The notes under the pieces are model-generated. The model was not told the DNA's origin. It worked only from the letters and a program-made list of their open reading frames with translations, and ran no database searches. Made by a program: the position numbers and the translations under genes. This document shows positions 31,281 through 38,606 of a stretch of 64,000 nucleotides of DNA, piece by piece (the stretch's first letter is position 1; each line of letters begins with the position of its first letter). Source of the stretch: Oscillospiraceae bacterium. Its GTDB lineage: Bacteria; Bacillota; Clostridia; Oscillospirales; Oscillospiraceae. Where the stretch lies: the NCBI GenBank assembly GCA_017445385.1, contig JAFSUG010000003.1, positions 31,876-95,875 on the forward strand. Reading direction: 5' to 3'.

Positions 31281-32870
31281 ATGTATCAGGCGCTCTATCG
31301 CAAATATCGTCCGCAGACGTTTGACGAAGTCGTCGGTCAGCGGAGCGTCACCGATACGCTTCGGTCGCAGGTGGAAACGGGGCGGCTCAGCCATGCGTAT
31401 CTTTTCACCGGCACGCGCGGAACGGGCAAAACCTCCTGTGCGCGCATTCTTGCCAAGGCGGTCAACTGCCTGCAGCCGCAGGGCGGAAACCCCTGCAATC
31501 GCTGCGAAAACTGCCGCTCGATCGATTCCGGCGCGTGCGTAGACGTTTTAGAGATCGACGCTGCCTCGAACAACGGCGTGGATCACGTCCGCGCGCTGCG
31601 CGATGAGGCGGTCTATTCGCCCTCGCAGGCAAAAAAGCGCGTTTACGTGATCGATGAAGTGCATATGCTCTCGGCAAGCGCGTTCAATGCGCTGCTGAAA
31701 ATTATTGAAGAACCGCCGGAGCACGTGCTGTTTATCCTTGCAACAACGGAGCTGCAAAAGGTTCCCGCAACGATCCTTTCTAGATGCCAGCGGTATTCCT
31801 TCCGCCGCCTTCGAGCGGAGGATATTGCCGATCGGCTGCAAAGCGTTGCCTACCAGGAAAAAATCGACTTGGAAGAAGATGCGGCAGTGCTGCTTTCCCG
31901 TCTTGCCGACGGCGGCTTGCGCGATGGGCTCAGCCTGCTCGATCAGTGCGCTTCGGCATCGCAGGGCGCAGTCACGCGCGATGTGGTCTGCGCGGTGCTC
32001 GGGCTTGCAGGCGAGCAGAAAACGGGCGATTTGCTTGAAGCGATTGCAAAAAGCGATGCCGCCGCCGCGCTGACGATTTTTTCCGATCTCTATGCCGCAG
32101 GCAAAGACCTTTCCGCAATGCTCGGCGAGCTTTCCTCGCTTGCGCGGGATCTGCTGATCGCAAAAACCGCGCCGGGACTTGCGCCGGCATTTGCCGATGC
32201 GCAGCAGCGAAAAGCGCTTGCGCAGCTGCTCTCTCCGGCGCAGCTGCTTTATATGATCGATCGGCTGCAGCGCACGCTGTCTAACTTTGCCGTCAGCACG
32301 AACCGGCGGCTGGATGCGGAGCTTTGCCTGATGGAACTTTGCCAGCCGGAGCTGACGCTGGACGCGCAGTCGCTTTCCGCGCGGATCGGCAGGCTGGAAG
32401 AGCAAATTGCCTCCGGCGTGCCCGTAAAGCAAGCGCCGAAAAAAACGCCTGCGCCGAAAGAACCGGAAAAAACGTCTGCGCCGCAGAAGGAAGCTGCGCC
32501 TGTGCCGCAGGAAAAACCTGCGCAAAACGGTGATGCGCTTCCGCCGGATTTCTGGCCGGAGTTCACAGCAAAACTCGCCGCGGTCGTTCCGCCGGCGCAG
32601 CTCGGACTGATTACGGCAAAAGACAGCGTAACGCCGTATCTGAAAGGCGATCGGCTGATCCTCGTTTCAAAGAGCGATCTGCTTAAAAACATGGTCGGCA
32701 AGGACAATGCGTTGCTTGAGCGCATTTCGCAAACGGCTTCCGCGCTGCTGGGGCGGCAGGTGCGCGTATCGTTTTCGGATACGGCCGCAAGCCTCCGGCA
32801 GACGGATGATCCGCTGGATACGCTGCTCGGCTTCGGCAACGCGCACAGCGATATTATTCAGATCAAATAA
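31281..32870 (+). CDS. dnaX: DNA polymerase III subunit gamma/tau
   Basis: The clamp-loader ATPase of the replisome, 529 residues. It starts YQALYRKYRPQTFDEVVGQ, has Walker A GTRGTGKT, a zinc module with four Cys (C..CNRCENC), Walker B DEVHML and the sensor TTELQKVPATI. A Pro/Ala/Lys/Glu-rich linker (about 395-420) precedes a C-terminal domain. The ATG at 31281 follows AAAAGGAGGG; the frame is open upstream through the SRP terminator, which is not coding. I see no obvious frameshift signal of the E. coli type. Confidence 0.96.
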   Translation: MYQALYRKYRPQTFDEVVGQRSVTDTLRSQVETGRLSHAYLFTGTRGTGKTSCARILAKAVNCLQPQGGNPCNRCENCRSIDSGACVDVLEIDAASNNGVDHVRALRDEAVYSPSQAKKRVYVIDEVHMLSASAFNALLKIIEEPPEHVLFILATTELQKVPATILSRCQRYSFRRLRAEDIADRLQSVAYQEKIDLEEDAAVLLSRLADGGLRDGLSLLDQCASASQGAVTRDVVCAVLGLAGEQKTGDLLEAIAKSDAAAALTIFSDLYAAGKDLSAMLGELSSLARDLLIAKTAPGLAPAFADAQQRKALAQLLSPAQLLYMIDRLQRTLSNFAVSTNRRLDAELCLMELCQPELTLDAQSLSARIGRLEEQIASGVPVKQAPKKTPAPKEPEKTSAPQKEAAPVPQEKPAQNGDALPPDFWPEFTAKLAAVVPPAQLGLITAKDSVTPYLKGDRLILVSKSDLLKNMVGKDNALLERISQTASALLGRQVRVSFSDTAASLRQTDDPLDTLLGFGNAHSDIIQIK

Positions 32871-32885
32871 AAGGAGTTTACAGAT

Positions 32886-33236
32886 ATGGCAAAAGGCGGA
32901 TACCGCGGCGGTATGCCGATGGGCGGAAAAAACCAGATGCAGATGATGCGCCAGGCGCAGAAGATGCAGCAGGAAATGCTGAAGATGCAGGAAGAAATGG
33001 AGTCGCGCACGTATGAAGCGGCTGCAGGCGGCGGCGTTGTAACGGCTGCGGTCAACGGGCAGCATGAGCTGAAATCGCTCACGATCGATCCCGAAGCCGT
33101 GGATCCCGATGACGTTGAAATGCTCCAGGATCTCGTGATTGCCGCCGTAAACGAAGCCATGCGCAAGGCGGCGGACGATCAGGCACAGTCGCTGTCTAAA
33201 ATGACGGGCGGACTGAATCTCGGAGGCTTGTTCTGA
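32886..33236 (+). CDS. YbaB/EbfC family nucleoid-associated protein
   Basis: A 116-residue DNA-binding protein. A Met/Gln-rich helix (MRQAQKMQQEMLKMQEEM) is followed by the conserved GGGVVTAAVNGQHEL strand region. It sits between dnaX and recR in the conserved dnaX-ebfC-recR order, with 15 and 3 nt gaps, so it is part of that operon. It probably acts as a dimer on DNA in repair or nucleoid organisation. Confidence 0.95.
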   Translation: MAKGGYRGGMPMGGKNQMQMMRQAQKMQQEMLKMQEEMESRTYEAAAGGGVVTAAVNGQHELKSLTIDPEAVDPDDVEMLQDLVIAAVNEAMRKAADDQAQSLSKMTGGLNLGGLF

Positions 33237-33239
33237 TCT

Positions 33240-33839
33240 ATGAAAGAGTTTCCGAACGCAATGGAACGCCTGACCGAGCAGTTTGCACGGCTGCCCGGCA
33301 TCGGCGGCAAAACGGCGCAGCGGCTCGCGTTTTTTGTTCTGGGACTTCCCGATGAGCAGGCGCAGGCGTTCGCCGATGCAATCATTGAGGCGAAGAAAAC
33401 GGTAAAGACCTGTCCCGTTTGCCAGAATTTGACGGACGAGGAGGTCTGCCCGGTCTGCGCCGATCCGAACCGCGATCACGGCATCGTCTGCGTTGTCGCA
33501 GAGCCGAAGGACGTGATCGCAATGGAGCGCGCAAGAGAGTACCGCGGCACGTATCACGTGCTGCACGGCGTAATCTCTCCGCTCAACCACGTCGGCCCGA
33601 ATGAGATCCGCGTAAAAGAGTTGCTTGCCCGCATGGAAAGCGGGGAAGTGCGCGAGGTCATCATGGCAACGAATCCTGACGTGGAGGGAGAAGCCACGGC
33701 GATGTACCTATCCCGTCTGCTCCGTCCGCTCGGCGTAAAGGTCACGCGCCTTGCTTACGGCATTCCCGTGGGCAGCAGGCTGGAATATACCGATGAAGTT
33801 ACGCTTCTGCGCGCGCTCGAAGGCCGCAGAGAAATTTGA
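33240..33839 (+). CDS. recR: Recombination protein RecR
   Basis: A 199-residue protein of the RecFOR pathway that helps load RecA on gaps. It has the helix-hairpin-helix start (LPGIGGKTAQRLAF), a zinc finger with CPVC...CPVC, and a Toprim domain around VVAEPKDVIA. Last gene of the dnaX operon, followed by a terminator. Confidence 0.97.
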   Translation: MKEFPNAMERLTEQFARLPGIGGKTAQRLAFFVLGLPDEQAQAFADAIIEAKKTVKTCPVCQNLTDEEVCPVCADPNRDHGIVCVVAEPKDVIAMERAREYRGTYHVLHGVISPLNHVGPNEIRVKELLARMESGEVREVIMATNPDVEGEATAMYLSRLLRPLGVKVTRLAYGIPVGSRLEYTDEVTLLRALEGRREI

Positions 33840-33844
33840 ATCAG

Positions 33845-33873
33845 AAAAAGCGCACGTTTTGTGCGCTTTTTTT
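33845..33873. terminator. Bidirectional terminator between recR and spmB
   Basis: AAAAAGCGCAC pairs with GTGCGCTTTTT across a short T-rich loop. A and T tracts on both sides suit the two convergent genes. Confidence 0.85.
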
Positions 33874-33874
33874 A

Positions 33875-34384
33875 TTATCCGAAAAGACGAACGGAAAGCG
33901 ATGCCATGAAGAAGCCGACGAAATCGGCAATGATTGCCGCCGGAATCGTATAGCGCGTCCTACGGATATTTGATGCGCCGAAGTAAACGCTGATCGTATA
34001 AAACGTTGTTTCCGTGCTGCCGAGCATCACGGCAGCGGTTCGCCCGATTTGCGAATCCGCGCCGTACTGCGCCATGATCTCCGCGCCAACCGCAAGCGCC
34101 GCGCTGCCGCTGAACGGGCGGATCAGCATCAGCGGCGCGGTTTCCGGCGGAATGCCAAATAGCGCAAAGGCAGGGGAGAGAAAAGCAGTGAGCGCATCGA
34201 GCGCGCCGCTTGCGCGAAGCATTGAAACCGCTGTCAGCAGGATGATCAGCGACGGCGCGATTCGCGCAAGCAGCCGGAGCCCGTCCGCTGCGCCCTCGGT
34301 CAAAAGCCCGTAAACGTCCTGCTTGCGCCATAATCCGATCAGCGATACGGCAAGCAGAATCAGCGGAATGAGCAGATCAAGCAT
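33875..34384 (-). CDS. spmB: Spore maturation protein B
   Basis: A 169-residue membrane protein with several hydrophobic segments and the family motifs RPFSGSAALAV and GSTETTFYTISVYFG. In Bacillus, SpmA and SpmB are needed for full dehydration of the spore core. The ATG at 34384 is chosen; a TTG at 34396 is possible. The start overlaps the end of spmA by 8 nt, as expected for a co-translated pair. The protein is close to the Bacillus length. Confidence 0.93.
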   Translation of the reverse strand: MLDLLIPLILLAVSLIGLWRKQDVYGLLTEGAADGLRLLARIAPSLIILLTAVSMLRASGALDALTAFLSPAFALFGIPPETAPLMLIRPFSGSAALAVGAEIMAQYGADSQIGRTAAVMLGSTETTFYTISVYFGASNIRRTRYTIPAAIIADFVGFFMASLSVRLFG

Positions 34385-34949
34385 ACGCCCGTCCAAGCAG
34401 CCATGCGGCAGCGAGCCCTGCGCCGGCGGAGCAGAGCGAGGTCAGCCAAACCTGCGGCAGAATGTCAAAAGGCGCGGCTGCGCCAAGCGACGCGCGCACG
34501 GCGGCAACCGTGCTTGGAATCAGTTGGATCGATGCGGTGTTGAGTACGATCAGGCGGCACATCTCGTCCGTTGCCGCGTTGCCGCCGGAAGCTGCCTGCA
34601 TTTGGCGCACAGCGCTGATGCCGAGCGGCGTTGCGGCGTTGCCGAGCCCAAGCAGATTTGCCGTAAAATTACCGCCGATTGCGCCGAGCGTATCCGCGTC
34701 TTTCGCGGCGTTTGGAAAGAGCTTTTCGAGCAACGGGCGCAAAAACCGCGCGATTGCGCGGCTGATTCCGGTTGCCTGCATCACTTTGGAAACGCCGCTC
34801 CAAAGGCAGATCGCGCCCGCCATGGCAAGCGTAACGGAGATGCCGTCGCTTGCGCCTTTCAGCGCCGCGGCAGTCAGCCCCGGCGTTCCGGTGCAAAGCG
34901 CCGAAAAAACAGCGGCAGCGGTTAAAATGGTGAATAATAGGGAAATCAT
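34377..34949 (-). CDS. spmA: Spore maturation protein A
   Basis: A 190-residue membrane protein with the SpmA/nucleoside-recognition features GGNFTANLLGLGNAATPLG and LNTASIQLIPST. It works with SpmB in lowering spore core water. The ATG at 34949 has AGAGG upstream and fits the family; the frame is open 54 nt further. No promoter match was clear. Confidence 0.93.
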   Translation of the reverse strand: MISLLFTILTAAAVFSALCTGTPGLTAAALKGASDGISVTLAMAGAICLWSGVSKVMQATGISRAIARFLRPLLEKLFPNAAKDADTLGAIGGNFTANLLGLGNAATPLGISAVRQMQAASGGNAATDEMCRLIVLNTASIQLIPSTVAAVRASLGAAAPFDILPQVWLTSLCSAGAGLAAAWLLGRAYA

Positions 34950-35030
34950 GCGTTCAACCTCTAAATAATTGCTTTTATACTCCAACATATGGAAGCTGTC
35001 CATAAAAAATTCACAAATAGTTCATTCTTT

Positions 35031-35051
35031 TTCGACACCCCATGCTATAAT
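35031..35051 (+). promoter_or_regulatory. abrB-like promoter with a Spo0A box
   Basis: TATAAT (35046-35051) is preceded 8 nt upstream by TTCGACA (35031-35037), a perfect match to the Spo0A-binding box (TGTCGAA read on the other strand). The box covers the -35 region, so Spo0A could repress, as it does abrB in Bacillus. Confidence 0.5.
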
Positions 35052-35081
35052 TCTACCATTAAAAAGAGGAGAGGTAGCATT

Positions 35082-35330
35082 ATGAAGTCAACGGGGATCG
35101 TTCGCAGGGTTGATAATTTAGGCCGCATCGTGCTGCCGATCGAGCTGCGCAGAACGCTGAATATTGAGATCAAGGATCTGCTGGAAATTTTTGTGGAGGG
35201 CGAATCCGTCATTCTGCGCAAGTATGAGCCGACCTGCGTTTTCTGCGGCGAGGATAAGCGCGTTTCCAATTTCCGCGGCAAATGCGTTTGCGCAAACTGC
35301 CTGCGCGATCTGCAAAAACAGGCGCTTTGA
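35082..35330 (+). CDS. abrB: AbrB/SpoVT-family transition-state regulator
   Basis: An 82-residue regulator. The N-terminal swapped-hairpin DNA-binding domain reads TGIVRRVDNLGRIVLPIELRR, nearly identical to AbrB. The C-terminal part has two CxxC pairs (CVFCGED and CVCANC) and could bind zinc, which Bacillus AbrB does not. The ATG at 35082 follows GAGGAGAGG. It lies between spmA and a sigma factor gene. The name follows the N-terminal match; target genes are unknown. Confidence 0.88.
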   Translation: MKSTGIVRRVDNLGRIVLPIELRRTLNIEIKDLLEIFVEGESVILRKYEPTCVFCGEDKRVSNFRGKCVCANCLRDLQKQAL

Positions 35331-35336
35331 TTAAAT

Positions 35337-35370
35337 TAAAAAAACCGTGGTCAATGACCACGGATTTTTT
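35337..35370 (+). terminator. Terminator after the abrB-like gene
   Basis: CCGTGGT pairs with ACCACGG in an A-rich/T-rich frame, followed by seven T. Confidence 0.85.
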
Positions 35371-35463
35371 TATGGTAAAATATTGTGTAATATCGGAAGA
35401 CAACGAAACGAACCCGTGCAAAAAACCGTCTAAATGGGCAGAGAAAGAATTGAGGTGAGCGCC

Positions 35464-36018
35464 TTGCAAGACAATCAAATCATAGCGCTGCTTTTTGCGC
35501 GTGCGGAGCGTGCGCTTGGCGCGGTTCAGAAAAAATACGGCGCGCTCTGTGCCTGCACGGTGCGGCGCATCTTGCCGGATCAGCGTGATGTTGAGGAGTG
35601 CGTGAGCGATGTGTGGCTTCGCCTTTGGAACGCGATTCCGCCGGAGCGTCCGAGACATCTCGGCGCTTACATTGCGCGAATTGCGCGAAACTTGGCGATT
35701 GACCGCTTTCAATATAACAGCGCAGAAAAGCGCAATTCCCGTTTAACGGAGGCGTTTGAGGAGCTTGCAAATGTGCTGCCGTCCGCCGGTGAGACAGGTG
35801 TGGAGGAGCAGGCTGCATTTTCGGAATTTATGGCGTTGTTCCTTTCGGGACTCCGGGGAGAAAACCGCGTGTTTTTTGTGCGCTATTATTGGTATGGTGA
35901 AACAATCGGCGATATTTCGCGCGGCTTAGGCATTAGCGAGGGAAAGATCAAATCCTCGCTCTTTCGTACGCGCGAAAAGCTGCGCGCAGCAATGGAGAAG
36001 GAGGGAATTGGACTGTGA
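35464..36018 (+). CDS. ECF-type RNA polymerase sigma factor
   Basis: A 184-residue sigma-70 family factor with region 2 (DVEECVSDVWLRLWNAIPP, RHLGAYIARIARNLAIDRF) and region 4 (FFVRYYWYGETIGDISRGLGISEGKIKSSLFRTREKLR). I use the TTG at 35464, which follows GAGGTGAG and gives the family start (M)QDNQIIALLFARAE; an ATG 30 nt upstream would put that ribosome-binding site inside the gene. The next gene overlaps by 4 nt and encodes a single-pass membrane protein, the usual arrangement of sigma and anti-sigma factors. The stimulus is unknown. Confidence 0.85.
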   Translation: MQDNQIIALLFARAERALGAVQKKYGALCACTVRRILPDQRDVEECVSDVWLRLWNAIPPERPRHLGAYIARIARNLAIDRFQYNSAEKRNSRLTEAFEELANVLPSAGETGVEEQAAFSEFMALFLSGLRGENRVFFVRYYWYGETIGDISRGLGISEGKIKSSLFRTREKLRAAMEKEGIGL

Positions 36019-36695
36019 GCGAAGAATCTTTCCTGCGTTTTCAAAAAGCGCTGCCGGATAAATATGCGGAGGAAGCGTACTACCCTCGAAAAAACAGCGC
36101 CATAATGCGCTCGATGAGCGTGTTTGCAGCGTGCCTTGCGCTTGCGCTGCTGTATTTTGCAATGCCGATTATAACGGATTGGAGCAGCACGCAAACGACG
36201 GTTGCGGAGAGTGCCGCTGAAGAGGGCGATCTTGGAGGGGAAGAAAACAGCATATCATATAACAATTCATTTGAAGAGGCAGCGCCTGAAGCAGCAGAGC
36301 ATATGAATGAGGCAGCTGCTTGCGATGGCGCCATTGCGCTGCCGGCAAACGCAACGAATGTCGAATTGATCTGCGCTGATGGCGACCCTTCGTTTGAGGA
36401 GGCAATCTTTTTGCTGGAAAGTGAGCGATATACCGTACAGTATATGGCGGTTGAGCAGACAGAGCTTGATACACGGCTTATGCAAGAGGTGCCGTTTGAA
36501 CTGCTGATCGCATCGAGCGGTATCAGCGCAAAAGTGAATGGTTGCCCTGCGGTTGGCCGTATACAGGAAAGTGGTGCCGGGCAGCTTGTTTGGCTGGATG
36601 GTGGTGTGTTTTATTGCCTGACAAAGGAAGAAAACGCCACGCTTGCGGATTTAATCTTTGTGGCAGAACAAGTATCCGCAACACGCGCCGAATAA
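36015..36695 (+). CDS. Probable anti-sigma factor, single-pass membrane protein
   Basis: A 226-residue protein starting at a GTG that overlaps the sigma factor stop. A cytoplasmic stretch of about 32 residues is followed by one membrane segment (about 34-52, FAACLALALLYFAMPII) and an acidic extracellular part with no family I recognise. No zinc-binding anti-sigma motif is visible. The assignment as the partner and regulator of the upstream sigma factor rests on overlap and topology only. Confidence 0.6.
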   Translation: MSEESFLRFQKALPDKYAEEAYYPRKNSAIMRSMSVFAACLALALLYFAMPIITDWSSTQTTVAESAAEEGDLGGEENSISYNNSFEEAAPEAAEHMNEAAACDGAIALPANATNVELICADGDPSFEEAIFLLESERYTVQYMAVEQTELDTRLMQEVPFELLIASSGISAKVNGCPAVGRIQESGAGQLVWLDGGVFYCLTKEENATLADLIFVAEQVSATRAE

Positions 36696-36697
36696 AG

Positions 36698-36735
36698 ATG
36701 CCGCAGCAAGCATTTGCTTGCTGCGGCGTCTGTTT
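36698..36735. terminator. Terminator between the anti-sigma gene and rsmI
   Basis: GATGCCGCAGCAAGC pairs with GCTTGCTGCGGCGTC around ATTT. The T run is weak; it lies between convergent genes. Confidence 0.65.
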
Positions 36736-37564
36736 ACGCTTTCATAACGGCGCTGTAAAGCTCGTTTTTCGGGAAGCCGGTATCGGCGGCAACTTGCTTG
36801 ACGGCGTCTTTTTTGGAAATGCCCTCGCCGATCAGCTTTTCTACAAGCGCGATCGCGTCCTTCTGCGTGAGCGGCGCAGGCTCGTCTTCCTTTGCGCCCT
36901 CCAGAATCAAAACGAATTCGCCGCGCGGCGGCTGCTCGGCGTAGTGCGCGTTCGCGCCGGAGAGCGTTGTGCGGAGAATCTCCTCGTGCAGCTTTGTCAG
37001 CTCGCGGCAAAGCGCGATGCGCCGCTCTCCGCCAAACGTTTCTTCCAGATCTTGCAGCGTGGAAAGCAGCTTATGCGGCGCTTCGTAAAAGATCATCGTC
37101 CGCGTTTCTCGGCGCAGAGAAAGCAGGTGCTCGCGGCGATTTTTCTGGTTCGTTGAAAGGAAACCCTCAAAGGTGAAGCGGCCGGTGGGCAGTCCGGAAA
37201 CGGCAAGCGCGGTGATTGCGGCGCAAGGACCGCAGATTGCGCAGACTTCGATATTCGCCTCCGCGCAAAGGCGGACGAGGTCTTCGCCCGGATCGGAGAT
37301 CGCAGGCGTTCCGGCATCGGATACAAGCACGCAGGTTTCGCCTGCTGCGATCCGCTTTACGATGCCTTCGCCGCTTTCGCGCTTGTTGTGCTCATGGTAG
37401 CTGATGAGAGGCTTATGCAGCTCCAGATGGCTCAGCAGCTTGCGCGTAACGCGCGTATCTTCGGCGGCGATGAAATCCGCGCTTTCCAGCGTTTGGCAGA
37501 TGCGCGGCGAGAGATCGCCGAGGTTGCCGATCGGCGTGGGGACAAGATATAATCTGCCTGCCAT
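36734..37564 (-). CDS. rsmI: 16S rRNA (cytidine-1402-2'-O)-methyltransferase
   Basis: A 276-residue tetrapyrrole-methylase-fold enzyme. It starts GRLYLVPTPIGNLGDLSPR, has SDAGTPAISDPG and the FEGFLS motif, and a C-terminal helical domain. It methylates the ribose of C1402 in 16S rRNA near the P site. The upstream gene, trmN6, ends directly before its start on the same strand, so they are co-transcribed RNA-modification genes. Confidence 0.96.
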   Translation of the reverse strand: MAGRLYLVPTPIGNLGDLSPRICQTLESADFIAAEDTRVTRKLLSHLELHKPLISYHEHNKRESGEGIVKRIAAGETCVLVSDAGTPAISDPGEDLVRLCAEANIEVCAICGPCAAITALAVSGLPTGRFTFEGFLSTNQKNRREHLLSLRRETRTMIFYEAPHKLLSTLQDLEETFGGERRIALCRELTKLHEEILRTTLSGANAHYAEQPPRGEFVLILEGAKEDEPAPLTQKDAIALVEKLIGEGISKKDAVKQVAADTGFPKNELYSAVMKA

Positions 37565-38248
37565 TTACAGCCCTCCTTCGTGGTGATATGCGCGGCGGCA
37601 TTCATCGGTTTCGGTGCCGTCGTCATTGAAAAGAATGAAATCATCGAGCAGCTTGAGCGATGGCTTCGCGCCGCGCACAGCTTCCATTAAAAAAAGCGTT
37701 CTGCGGCTGTTTGGTTTGTGGCGAATGAATTGCAGCTGCTTCGGCTCTAAGCCGTTTGCGCTCAGCGCGGAGATCAGCTCCGCAAGACGCTCGGTTCTGT
37801 GAACGAAATAAAACCGTCCGCCCGTTGGCAGCAGCCATGCCGCAGCTTTGCAGAGATCTTCCGGCGTACATGTGCGCTGCGCGCGTGCCGGATCGCTGCC
37901 GTTTACGTGGTAGGGCGGATTGGAAACAACGGTATCGAAGCTGCAAGGGGGAAGAAGCGTTCGAATCTGCCGAATATCGCCGTGCAAAACCGAGAATGGA
38001 AGATGGTTCGCTTCTGCGTTATGCCGCGCGGCTTCGGCGGCCTCCGCCTGCAGTTCCACGCCGGTTACAGCGCGCCTTTTATCGCTTGCAAGGAGCATCA
38101 GCGCAACCGCGCCGCAGCCGCAGCAGAGATCGCAGACCTTTTTGCCCTGTTTTGCAAAGTACGCCAGCAGAACCGAATCCGTGCCAAGCGGAAATTGCCC
38201 CTCCGGCGTATGGAGCGCGATACCGTTCCAAAGGGTTTCTGTTTTCAT
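37565..38248 (-). CDS. tRNA1(Val) A37 N6-methyltransferase-like protein
   Basis: A 227-residue Rossmann methyltransferase. DLCCGCGAVAL is the SAM-binding loop (about 37-47) and VVSNPPYH the catalytic NPPY motif of N6-adenine methyltransferases. In Bacillus and Clostridia this TrmN6/YabB family lies next to rsmI, as here. The start ATG and rsmI stop positions show tight coupling. Methylation of A37 in tRNA-Val is known for the E. coli enzyme and is inferred here. Confidence 0.9.
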   Translation of the reverse strand: MKTETLWNGIALHTPEGQFPLGTDSVLLAYFAKQGKKVCDLCCGCGAVALMLLASDKRRAVTGVELQAEAAEAARHNAEANHLPFSVLHGDIRQIRTLLPPCSFDTVVSNPPYHVNGSDPARAQRTCTPEDLCKAAAWLLPTGGRFYFVHRTERLAELISALSANGLEPKQLQFIRHKPNSRRTLFLMEAVRGAKPSLKLLDDFILFNDDGTETDECRRAYHHEGGL

Positions 38249-38269
38249 GGTTTATCTGCCTTTCATGAC

Positions 38270-38298
38270 AATGCCCCTGTGCTCTGCACAGGGGCATT
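38270..38298 (-). terminator. Terminator-like hairpin after the ferredoxin gene
   Basis: AATGCCCCTGTGC and its complement form a 13-bp stem with loop TCT. Only a few T follow on the minus strand. Confidence 0.6.
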
Positions 38299-38307
38299 TG
38301 ACGCATC

Positions 38308-38478
38308 TTAGCCTTCCGTGATAGCGCCCGTGGGACATTCGCCTGCACAGGTACCGCAAGAAATGCACTGATCCGCGTCGATTACGTACCGATCATCGCC
38401 TTCCTCAATGATGCCGAGGGGGCAAGCGCCGGCACATGCGCCGCACTTGACGCAAGCGTCACCGATCTGATAAGCCAT
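38308..38478 (-). CDS. 2[4Fe-4S] ferredoxin
   Basis: A 56-residue clostridial-type ferredoxin with two CxxCxxCxxxCP motifs (CVKCGACAGACP and CISCGTCAGECP). It carries low-potential electrons and is a plausible partner of the NfnAB-like enzyme and of the FTR-like protein in this window, although neither is adjacent. The ATG at 38478 follows GGAGGTG; an ATG 15 nt upstream would overlap it. Confidence 0.97.
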   Translation of the reverse strand: MAYQIGDACVKCGACAGACPLGIIEEGDDRYVIDADQCISCGTCAGECPTGAITEG

Positions 38479-38606
38479 GAATACACCTCCCATGCATGGT
38501 TTGCGTCTTTATTCTATCACGAATTTCATAAAATGCAATGAAAATTCTTTCCGGATCGTTTGAAGTTGTAAGGAAAGCGGGCAAACTCTCTGCCGGAGGG
38601 ATCCGC

